Part shown: piece by piece, positions 1-8,119 of the stretch | How the letters are laid out: each line of letters opens with the position of its first letter | Numbering within the stretch: the first letter of the stretch is position 1 | NCBI GenBank assembly: GCA_022592445.1 | Contig: JABYQR010000251.1 | Span: 1 to 64,000, forward strand | Direction of reading: 5' to 3' | Origin: Cytidiella melzeri | Lineage: Eukaryota; Basidiomycota; Agaricomycetes; Polyporales; Irpicaceae | Length of the DNA: 64,000 bases | Made by a program: the position numbers and the translations under genes | The notes under the pieces: generated by a model | What the model was told of the DNA's origin: nothing | Database searches by the model: none | The model's input: the letters and a program-made list of their open reading frames with translations, nothing else

Positions 1-118
1 TGTATGTGAGAATGTCCGTGATCTGGACGCGCCAAGTAATATAGTTCTTGGCGCCCTTCAGCGGTTCAATACAATAGCTGCCCAACGTCTTGGAAGCTGC
101 GGCAGTAGTTGTCGCCAT
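1..118 (-). CDS. Copia retrotransposon Gag, N-terminal fragment (runs off window)
   Basis: The frame opens with ATG at 116-118 on the minus strand and stays open to the left edge. It encodes about 39 residues with the usual start of a Ty1/copia Gag: a short polar leader, then a 'PLKGAKNYITWRVQITDIL' type segment matching the family pattern L-x-G-x-N-Y-x-x-W. Gag would form the cytoplasmic particle that packages the element RNA. The LTR at 185-535 lies just upstream in the same orientation, so this is the 5' end of an element whose body is outside the window. Whether the element is intact cannot be seen. The identification rests on the motif and on the LTR context. Confidence 0.6.
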   Translation of the reverse strand, partial: MATTTAAASKTLGSYCIEPLKGAKNYITWRVQITDILTY

Positions 119-184
119 AGTAGATCTAATCACAAGATCAAAAGATAGGGATAATAATGGCCTACAGGTGTAATGCCGACATAC

Positions 185-535
185 TGTTGCCTAGATCAAT
201 AGAGTTCAAGTATAGAGCTTGATGGGCAAAGATTCTCATGCAATTTGAGCGCAGGGGTCACAATCTGTTGTTGCAAGAGGATGCGAACACACAAGTGAGA
301 GAGCAATGAGCAGATAACATTAAGGTAGAGAAAATACAAGTGTTTATATAGTAATACAAAATAAAGGATAAGACGAGTTGAGCAGCGTGGATGCAGGATA
401 CAGGGCAGAACGGATAATACCAATACAAATAGGCCGAGACGGAAAACGTGAATGAATAACAGCCGGAGCGGAAACAGTGTTGGAATCAGTCGGGATTTCC
501 TTGTAAGGCAAGAGGCGCATCATTGAATTACAACA
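185..535 (-). repeat. 5' LTR of the left-edge copia element
   Basis: On the plus strand the segment begins TGTTG and ends CAACA, a 5-bp inverted terminal repeat of the TG...CA kind found on LTRs, and is 351 bp long. A TATATAAA box lies at 343-350 on the minus strand, the right place for an LTR promoter. The Gag start codon follows 67 bp downstream at 118. The flanking bases 536-540 (TCCAT) would be one copy of the target-site duplication. The second copy is outside the window, so the boundary cannot be proved here. I saw no clear tRNA primer-binding site directly after the LTR. Confidence 0.6.
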
Positions 536-559
536 TCCATCTCGTCGACTCTGTGGTTT

Positions 560-1318
560 CCTCACTGCGCAGGCCTTCAATATGCCAGCTTCTCATCACT
601 CTCCTCACCAATCTTGCTATGAAGCTCACCCTCAAAGGCAATTGTTTATCAATGAATGGCCGGCTCTCTTGACGATTCTTGCCGCGCACAAAGATCCACT
701 TGTTCAGGTTGCGACTCAAGGATTCGCCCAAAGGTTAGTCACCAAAGAGCTCACGGCGGAGGTATCATGATTGGCTGAAAAGGAGAGTGGGTGGCATATT
801 AGTGCTGTTCATGCCTGTGATGAACAGTTTGACACCTTCACCATTGATGGCATGGCGCACCGGATGCAGGAACAAGCTCCTGTCCTTTCGACCCTACTCG
901 GAGTTGTGCTCAATAGCAACCCTACGCAGACTCAGCGCCAGCACCAGTTCTCAGAGGAGCAGGTGCGGTCAGCTGTCGATCTGAGTGCAGTAGAGATGGA
1001 TGTTACCTGGGGTGAAGAAGACGAGTACTGGTGAGACGCAGACCTCGATATGCTGGGGCCGGATGTGGACGATGAAGCACCTCCGCGGGGTGCTGAGAAT
1101 GCTGCGGAGGGAGAGATACACTTGGACGCAAAGTGAAAGGCGGTGCAACTAAAAAAGAGGCATCACAAAGCTGTAGAACACCGGGACGCTCTACTACAGA
1201 TTGTAAGCTGCAGTTCGCATTTGCGTATAGATTGAGACTCACACAACATCCGTTATTTATTCAGAGACAAGTTGTTGTCATGTCCATACTTACGTTCAGT
1301 ACAAATCAGCAATGCAAC
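560..1318 (+). pseudogene. Decayed coding sequence, possibly of a DUF6589-like repeated fungal family
   Basis: Three open stretches on the plus strand (about 582-770, 771-1034 and 1133-1318) read like successive pieces of one protein, separated by stop codons and frame changes. Phrases such as 'SGWHISAVHACDEQF', 'DGMAHRMQEQAPVLSTLL' and 'VVVMSILTFSTNQQCN' resemble a large repeated family in mushroom genomes. I associate the last segment with DUF6589-type proteins, but weakly. The coding signal stops where copia sequence begins on the other strand near 1318. I infer a dead gene that was broken by or joined to the retroelement. The function is unknown. Confidence 0.35.
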
Positions 1319-2531
1319 GGGTATATAGAGGACATTGTTCAAAGTTGTGCAATGTATTTTATCTTTCACAAGGATCGTGTCAAGTACAACTGTTCCTTTT
1401 CCCCATAATTTGACAGTCATATCTTTACCTGCGACAGAGCATGTACCTGCTACCGTTGCTGGTTGATACGAGATAAAGTCGTCAATTTTATTGGTGATGT
1501 GACTAGTAGCACCACTGTCAATAGGCCATTCAACGCTTTCAGTCTCACACATGGAATAAAGAGAGATGTTGATGATTTCATTATTGTGCTCAAAGACAGG
1601 TTTGGTATCTACTTGAAGATTATTTACAGTCGCTTTGTCTTTGCCTTTGCCTTTAGACTTCTTGCGTTGTCCTCCTTTCTTTCCTTTATTCCCTTGTTAC
1701 CCTGCTAGTTGTTGGTAGAATATCCTTGCTGATTATTTCCATTACCACAAGACTTGTTCTGGTTAGGTTTCACTTTATCCCAGTGCTGGCTCGTAGTATG
1801 ATTAGAAAGCCCACACTTCTTGCATTTTTCCTTCGGTAAACGCGTGGTCTGTGTAAACCAATTCGCATTTTCACTGTTGGAACCCTTTCGACGTAACTCT
1901 TCCGCAAGTATCTTGGGGATGAGCGTGTCAAACTTGATTTCTTCGGGTTTTGCAACAGTTCCAATGTATGCAGAAATGGCGGTTTCATATGACATTGGTA
2001 AAGCCCACGAAAGAATATGAACTTTAATCTCATCATCAAGGTCTAATCCAGCAACTTTGGTGTCTCCAATTTTAGTACGGAAGCCTTGAATTTGTATGTT
2101 CATATCCTTAGACTCATCAAAAGTTGAGCCAAGTAGGTTTCTGAATGCAACACAGCTTGCTAGGACTGATGTCTTTTCAAAGTCTGTTTTCAATTTCTTC
2201 CACACTTCGGAGGCCAATCCTCTCCTTCAAGGTAGGATTGCAAAGTAATGTCAAGGTAAAGATTAAAATAAGCTAAAGCGTGTTGGTTCCGAATTTCCCA
2301 ATCCTTGAGTTCCTTCTTCTCATCAGAAGTGTCAGGAGGTGCAGTAGTCGTACCAGAACCTGAACTGGTTGCAACTGATGCGGGTAAGGTAGGTTTCTTT
2401 TCAGTTCCATTCACGATTAACCAAGTGTTTGAATATCTGAACAAGCCAATCATAGTGGTGGACCATTTCTTGTAGTTTGAACCGTCAAAGACAATCATTT
2501 GACTACCGCTAATCTTTCCTGGTTCAGCCAT
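1319..2531 (-). pseudogene. Ty1/copia Gag-protease remnant, frameshifted and truncated
   Basis: Reading leftwards from ATG at 2529-2531, the frame starts with a copia Gag N-terminus ('FDGSNYKKWSTTMIGLF'). It shifts frame near 2205-2217, continues as Gag with a zinc knuckle (CKKCGLSNHTTSQH, near 1800), shifts again near 1700 through a Lys/Gly-rich linker, and reaches the aspartic protease motif 'WPIDSGATSHI' near 1525. The protease ends after 'LNNVLYIP' near 1318, where unrelated sequence of the opposite strand begins. Integrase and reverse transcriptase are missing. The two frame breaks and the truncation make this a dead copy. No LTR was recognised on its right side. Confidence 0.75.
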
Positions 2532-3049
2532 TATAACCAAAAGCAATCAAGGATCAAGTCGTAGTACAGAATGTACACTTCAGAGATATGAGGTACTACA
2601 GGTGCAATCACAGGTGATGACGTCTCTTTAGAATTTTCTTCTAGAAGATCTTCGCCTTCGGCATTTTCTCCGGAATCTGAGTTCTTTAGAGATTGATTGG
2701 ATGTGTCACCAATGTAAGTTGTGCCTGTGATGATCTCTGATGGTTTCTGATCTATTACTACTTCTGGTTCGTTGTTCTGTGGTTCTGATTCTTGACAATT
2801 TGCTAAGTCTTGAAAGTATGCAGTGACTAAAGCAGGTACGTCAAGATGCGGTACAGATCCCATGTAACCTCCATTAAGTTCTTTCTGATGTTCAAAAGGT
2901 TCAAGATACCTGTCCTGTGTTAACAAATGCAAATATTCTATAAATGCCGTTTGAATCTGCTTCAAACAAATATCTATAGCGGTTAGGGCACGGTTGTGTT
3001 TCACAGGGTCTTGCAACACTGTTGACGTCACAAAAGTTCTCTGAATCAA
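2531..3049 (-). other. Unrecognised open frame upstream of the copia Gag remnant
   Basis: The minus strand is open for about 172 codons ending at 2531, immediately before the Gag ATG and in another frame. The composition looks coding-like: a first half with hydrophobic/charged alternation and an acidic Ser/Glu-rich second half. No ATG opens the frame at its 5' end and I recognise no family. It could be part of the element's leader, the remains of the gene it entered, or chance. Confidence 0.2.
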
Positions 3050-3059
3050 AGAGGTGAAA

Positions 3060-3317
3060 TTCGGTATTTGTACACGCTAATGAAGCCAGAGTACAACGTT
3101 ACAAACTAAGTAAAGAACAGTCATAAAAGTTTGTCAGAATGCGCTACGTGATGGTCGTGACTCAAAGCAGAACAAGAGAGAGATAGAGAAAGTATACAAG
3201 TACACTATGGACTACACTAATGAAAATGACCGTTTGTAACAAGTATAAATGTACACATCGCGATATTTTATAGTATACATTGCGCGCTATAATTCGATTT
3301 GTTTGCAGAGAGTTTGT
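3060..3317. other. AT-rich spacer without recognised genes
   Basis: I see no coding signal or repeat here apart from A/T-rich stretches. Confidence 0.4.
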
Positions 3318-4735
3318 TCAAAGAGAAGACAATCCAGGCTCTAAAGAAGGCTTGAGCTCAGCGGGCTCAATCTTTACCTCCTTCATTTTACCTTTGAACT
3401 CTTCCTCCCTATGAAAGATGCTCATCCAATCCTCCTCCTTCTCCATACGTCTCTGGGTCAGCCAGACCAGCTGGTAATTGCTAAGATGATCACAACCATC
3501 GAAGACCTCCATTGCTGTGTGAAAGTCCGCAACTGAGATGAAGTATGTGTTCCAGATATTGTTGCAGTCCGGCCACTGTCCCCTCTTGAGCTTGAGGTAG
3601 ATACGGGCACAGGCTGTGATCTTCTTGATTCGCTGAGACTTTGCAAACTCTTCCAACTCCTCAACCATCTCTCAATAGTGTTTGCATTTGTTTCCCATGC
3701 TTACGACCATTGTGTCGACGAGTCCGTTAGAGCGTCAGACTAGCTCATTGGGCACATAGTTGGGGTGGTTGACATGTTGCATAGCGAGGATGAAACAAAT
3801 CTGCTCCAGCCTGAATACCTCACCCTTTGATCCATCCACGCCATAAACCATACCACACGGATAGACGTGCGAAGCTGGCCTGGTGTTGGTTAGATCCATG
3901 TGGACCCAGTCGTCCAATGAAAAGGTAGAAATGACTGGTTGGGGAGCAAATACCGTTTGCCATGCATCTTCAACCTGTCCCTCCTCCTGAGTAGTGGAGG
4001 ACGGGACCGGTGTAGGCTTGGCAGCCGAAGCAGCCTGGACTACTGGTGCTGAAGAATCATGAGAGACTGGTGAACTGATATTTAAACCATTCATACCATC
4101 AACAATATCCGGAATGACCGGTGTAGGCAGATTGACCATAGTTGAAGAAGTCTGTGGAGATGCAAAATTATTTAATGCTTGGGCAACCATGTCCCAAAGC
4201 AATAATCCTGCACTCACAAAAGGCGGTGGCATTGGTGTAGGATGACAATGAGGATGCGGGTGCAATGGTGACGCAGATTGGCAAGGAGGTGCAGCATTAA
4301 CCCTGGAAGAACTTTGGGTTTGATGTGCCCTGATTTCCGCGCTGATGTTGCGAGGCCTTTGTCTGTACAAGTCCAATTTTGCCTCTCAATTGGCTTCATC
4401 AATGATACGATTAACCTCTCGGAGGTGCCTTTGCCTGTCACTCTGCCTGAACCTATCCCAGCCATGACAACCGAGAAGGCTGTACTCCATTGATTCCATG
4501 CGCCAAACTCCGCCCTGTCAACATAGTTGACATTGATCCTGGCATCCTGAGCATCAGTTTGACTCATACGAATAGATATGGGAGTTGGTGAACTCCTTAT
4601 CTCCATGACAATGGGGTGACCCATACAGTCAAACTTGGTGTAGTCATGAACGCGGTAGAGATCATTAGGGGAGTGGGGGGCGAAGCGGGCATTGACACAA
4701 CGGGAAGTGCGGCAAGAGTTGTTTGGAATCTTCAA
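3318..4735 (-). pseudogene. Unrecognised coding-like remnant in three minus-strand blocks
   Basis: Three open blocks follow each other on the minus strand: 4735-4214, 4376-3735 and 3668-3318. The last two share a frame and are separated by two stop codons. The middle block is Pro/Ser/Thr-rich, then has an ordered part around 'FSLDDWVHMDL'. The first block contains 'NYVDRAEFGAWNQWSTAFSVVM' shortened here by frame loss. The last is Lys/Glu-rich. They may be exons of one gene or the leftovers of a mobile-element protein. I do not recognise the family. It lies between copia debris and the inverted-repeat structure, so a repeat origin is likely. No function is proposed. Confidence 0.3.
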
Positions 4736-5506
4736 AAATATAATGGTCTAGAAGAAAGAATCGAAAGTATAAGATTTATGTCGTCGTATTCAATCCACAA
4801 CTCTTTCCTTGAGAAAGTCCTGGGGATTGCTAATGGAAAAGTTGAATGTGAGTAAACGTGTTCCACAAGTGATTCAAGATGAGTATGACCACTTGCAACT
4901 TTGACTTCTACCAGTCAGTATGATATGACGAAAACATAATGGTGCATGTCAGAAACACCAGAAAGTATGGGAGAGTCCACAATCTCCATGATACCAAAAG
5001 TAACAGTGGACAACATGCCTCAATAAATTCTACAGCTACAAAAAGCGGCAATTTCTAATTCCAGGACTGACTGACGTGCACCAACATGAAGGTCCTGGGC
5101 CTCTAAGTCACAAGCTTAGAGTGCCACTTAACACTACCCTCCTATTGTACTACTCCGCTGATCTATTGTACAAGTGGGAGCTTGATCCTCCACCACCGGA
5201 TTTTACACTGTGTGTTAGGCAGATTCTGCGTAATGCACAAGTTGTTAACGTTGAGAACCACCAAGGGTGGCTTAAGTATTCAGCTGGGTTGGGAATGCGT
5301 ATGCAAGGGGCAAGTAGGTGAGGGAATTAGCTGTAGAAGATCAGTTGGGAACATTGTATTTGAAGCTGAGGCAGTCAACCAGTACAACTCTACTACTACT
5401 ATGAGGCCAAACAAAGTAAAGTAGAGAAACTTACTTGTAAGAAAGCTTGGGGATACTGGTTGATGGATGTTGTTGAGAGTTAAGCTAAAAGCTGGGGCTC
5501 ATAACC
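4736..5506. other. Spacer next to the inverted-repeat structure
   Basis: Only short open frames occur here. Directly left of 5507, read on the minus strand, comes GGTTATGAGCCCCAGC, which could be a primer-binding site following the left LTR-like arm, but I could not match it to a tRNA with confidence. Confidence 0.3.
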
Positions 5507-5861
5507 TAACAAAGTGGAAGTTGTGTGCGAGGGGTAGAGGCTGTTAAGCTTTGAAGATGAGTCTTATTATTATTGCTGCTTCAGCAGCTCTGCTTATATA
5601 CATGTCTGTATCTACTTATGTAAGCAACTACTATACATGTCTACTTCAGCTATTCTACTGTATTACTAAGTGCATGACTCATGCATGACTCATGCTATGA
5701 ATGCATGACTCATTGTATGACTAGACTCAGCACTTGTACCAGAGGCGTACATAATGAGTAAATTACTCATGCTAGTACTTGTCCTCAGACGTACGCTTTA
5801 GGCATCCTCTGGAGTTGTACTACGTGCTTTCCATGTCATTTCCTATGCTACTAGAACACAG
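5507..5861 (-). repeat. Left arm (LTR-like, minus orientation)
   Basis: Reverse complement of the right arm. On the minus strand the TATA box is at 5594-5600. Three TGACTCA motifs start at 5675, 5686 and 5706, which is 75-112 bp upstream of it. This arm has an extra 11 bp (one additional GCATGAGTCAT unit) compared with the right arm. Confidence 0.8.
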
Positions 5862-6209
5862 GCATACATATATGTGCAGTATCCCTATAGTGCTATACTA
5901 CTTAGTCTACACAACCCATATCTGTACGTCTCAGCTAATGTGATGGTTACTACTTGACATGGATAGTCCAACAAGTCGGATTTTGCCAACATTGTCACAA
6001 GTTTATAGCTTTAGGCGCCTATCTAGAGCGCTTATTTTCCGGCTAGGAGTGTTACCAGACCTAACCCTAACCCGGGTCACGTGACATCCTGCCTTATTTA
6101 TCAATAGTCCAGACCCAAACCCTAGACTCAATCTGGAGCGGTTCCAGATCAACCTAGGCTATTGTTCTATTTTTCCTCTTCCATTGATGGGGATTCCCCA
6201 GGGATTCCC

Positions 6210-6279
6210 CCAGGTCTTATTGTTCTATTGTTCCTATTCTATTGTTCTATTGTTCTATTGTTCTAGCTCTATTGTTCTC
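6210..6279. repeat. Tandem array of TATTGTTC units
   Basis: At least six close copies of an 8-bp unit TATTGTTC, slightly interrupted (for example by CTAGC near 6265), lie in the core between the inverted arms. A single stray pair of the same unit recurs at about 6390-6406. Confidence 0.85.
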
Positions 6280-6287
6280 TGTACCCT

Positions 6288-6380
6288 GGTCCTTGACAGT
6301 TACTCAGGTCCTTGACAGTTACTCAGGTCCTTGACAGTTACTCAGGTCCTTGACAGTTACTCAGGTCCTTGACAGTTACC
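6288..6380. repeat. Tandem array of a 19-bp unit, five copies
   Basis: The unit GGTCCTTGACAGTTACTCA starts at 6288, 6307, 6326, 6345 and 6364. The first four copies are identical and the last diverges at its end. The near-perfect copies suggest recent slippage or unequal exchange. The array lies about 90 bp upstream of a TATA box. Confidence 0.95.
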
Positions 6381-6469
6381 CTGGTCCCTTATTGTTCTAT
6401 TGTTACTCCAGCCCCACAGTTACTCCAGTCCCTAGTGTGGGAACTGGTGCACAGACCACCCAGACACAG

Positions 6470-6478
6470 TATATATAG
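6470..6478 (+). promoter_or_regulatory. TATA box inside the inverted-repeat core
   Basis: TATATATAG is followed by C/T-rich sequence and then, from 6535, by a GTGAGT donor-like site with a TTAAC branch-like site and a CCAG acceptor at 6595. This resembles a Pol II start with a 61-bp leader intron. No open frame of length follows, so what would be transcribed is unknown. Confidence 0.4.
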
Positions 6479-6859
6479 TACCCCTTACCCTCCCTGGTTC
6501 TGCATCTTGACCTCTTCGTCATTTGCACTGCCAGGTGAGTTACTCAATGTAACCTAGTATTAGTCTGATATTAACTTCGTCATTTGCACTGCCAGTATCC
6601 GGCCTCTGTGCCTGCTTGCCTGCTCATCATCGACTTTGACCTCGTTGTCGTCGTTGGAGATCCCTTTCCTTTTTCCACCATCATCCATTCCACCCTTGTT
6701 TAGGGTTTAGCAGCATAGCAGCAGTCGCTCCGCGACACTACTGGAGTTACCATATACGGCTGCATAATTCCCTTATCAAGACTGTGGGAACTCTGCTACC
6801 TTAAAATGTCCTTATAACAAGGCGTGGGAAACTACATATTATATTATATAGCTTTAACA

Positions 6860-7203
6860 CTGTGTTCTAGTAGCATAGGGAATGACATGGAAAGCATGTA
6901 GTACAACTCCAGAGGACGCCTAAAGTGTACGTCTGAGGACAAGTACTAGTATGAGTCATTTACTCATTATGTACGCCTCTGGTACAAGTGCTGAGCCTAG
7001 TCATACAATGAGTCATGCATTCATAGCATGAGTCATGCACTTAGTAATACAGTAGAATAGCTGAAGTAGACATGTATAGTAGTTGCTTACATAAGTAGAT
7101 ACAGACATGTATATAAGCAGAGCTGCTGAAGCAGCAATAATGATAAGACTCATCTTCAAAGCTTAACAGCCTCTACCCCTCGCACACAACTTCCACTTTG
7201 TTA
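6860..7203 (+). repeat. Right arm (LTR-like, plus orientation)
   Basis: Starts CTGTGTTCTAG and ends CTTTGTTA; the next two bases CA would give a TG...CA LTR ending at 7205. The TATA box is at 7110-7116, with three TGAGTCA motifs at 6952, 7009 and 7029 upstream of it. About four bases after the arm comes TGGCTCCCGGTG, whose TGG start fits a primer-binding site, but the matching tRNA was not identified. Confidence 0.8.
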
Positions 7204-7550
7204 CATTCCTGGCTCCCGGTGTCATGATCAGCAGGCATAAGTAGCTATCTCAAAGGAGTTTTTGGGACATCATAGAACGCAGGAGCAGGCTCAAGTTGGA
7301 GGGAGAGCATTTCACAAGCAGAAGGACAACTCCGCCAAGTTGGACTGTTGTCAATGCAGTTATAGCTATGCTCTAGTACAACCTAATTGTGAAAGCACCA
7401 TTGCAAGCGGCGTCACACACCTACTAGCCGAACAAGGCTCGAAATCAACACCCATTTCACGTCCAATCCAATTTGCACTTCCGCCTACAGTACACAACAT
7501 AAGATACAGATAAAAACATGCTGGCGTAGACTGCGAAGTCGTTCCTGTCC
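7204..7550. other. Spacer without recognised genes
   Basis: An 83-codon plus-strand open frame at 7262-7513 has no recognisable motif. It could be the damaged start of an element body behind the right LTR-like arm, or chance. Confidence 0.3.
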
Positions 7551-8119
7551 TCAGTCGAGGTCGACGAGGCTATCATTCCCAAAGGAGCGCGTAGTCAGCT
7601 CGAGGGGTCCATATCTATCGTTCGTAGCGTTAGTAATAGCGACATGAAAGAACGGGGGATCACTTACCCAGAGGGATTTCCGCTGAGGTTGTCAGCAACA
7701 TCCGAGAGCGCGCCGGATTCTGCGGAACTCTCGTCGCGGCGGTGAATCGTAGCGATGTGCGTGGGATGAGTGTCTAGGTGGCTTGCCTTTATCAGCGCCA
7801 TTGACACGAGCTTATGAACGAGATTTGCGCCAAACATAGCTGCGCGGAACGAATGGTCAAGGACTTGCTGCAATATTTTGCCGTGTTTGGGATTGAGAAG
7901 TGGTCCCTTGACCTTGGCCGGGAGGGGGTGTTCTGTGACTTCTGCTTTAACCCCCATGGGGCCCCCGTTGACCCCCTTTCCATCCTCATAACCGTGAGTC
8001 TGAACCGCGGAAGCAGTAGCGCTAGCTCCTTCAGCCTGCCAAGGATCGACAGGTGCAGCGATAATGGGGAGGGCGGTGAAAAGGACGGCACTGAGAGCGA
8101 AGATGGAAAAGTGGCGCAT
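7551..8119 (-). CDS. Small secreted protein of unknown function
   Basis: The model has two exons (8119-7668 and 7614-7551) and gives 171 residues. The 53-bp intron has GTAAGT, a TTACTAAC branch site and an ATAG end. Without splicing the frame would stop at once in GGGTAA, so the intron adds 21 residues. Residues 1-21 (MRHFSIFALSAVLF...) form a classic signal peptide, probably cut just before 'APVDPW'. The mature part is Gly/Ala-rich and lacks paired cysteines. A dibasic HRR-D site about 45 residues from the end could be cut by a Kex2-type protease in the Golgi, releasing an acidic C-terminal peptide. No family was recognised. An effector-like or cell-wall-associated role is only speculation. 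Confidence 0.65.

Larger units (their letters stand above)
5507..7203. mobile_element. Inverted pair of LTR-like repeats around a tandem-repeat core
   Basis: Two arms of 355 and 344 bp match each other in opposite orientation with about eight substitutions and one 11-bp indel, roughly 97-98 percent identity by hand alignment. They enclose about 1 kb with two tandem arrays, a TATA box and no long open frame. Each arm reads from TGTGTTCTAG to CTTTGTTA and contains TATATAA, which looks like an LTR promoter. The whole may be a foldback-type or MITE-like element with very long terminal repeats, or two LTRs left head to head after rearrangement. I found no clear target-site duplication (left flank CATAACC, right flank CATTCCT). 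No transposase is encoded inside. Confidence 0.65.

Noticed and set aside
5641..5720. CRISPR-like array from repeated GCATGACTCAT units
   Set aside because: Units are only about 11 bp, adjacent and irregular, and the host is a eukaryote; they are clustered TGACTCA sites in an LTR-like arm.
6060..6073. A real subtelomere at this point
   Set aside because: Only two CCCTAA units are present, far too few, and ordinary genes continue on both sides.
7262..7513. 83-codon frame behind the right arm as a Gag start
   Set aside because: It lacks the copia or gypsy Gag pattern and ends quickly; there is not enough evidence to call it coding.
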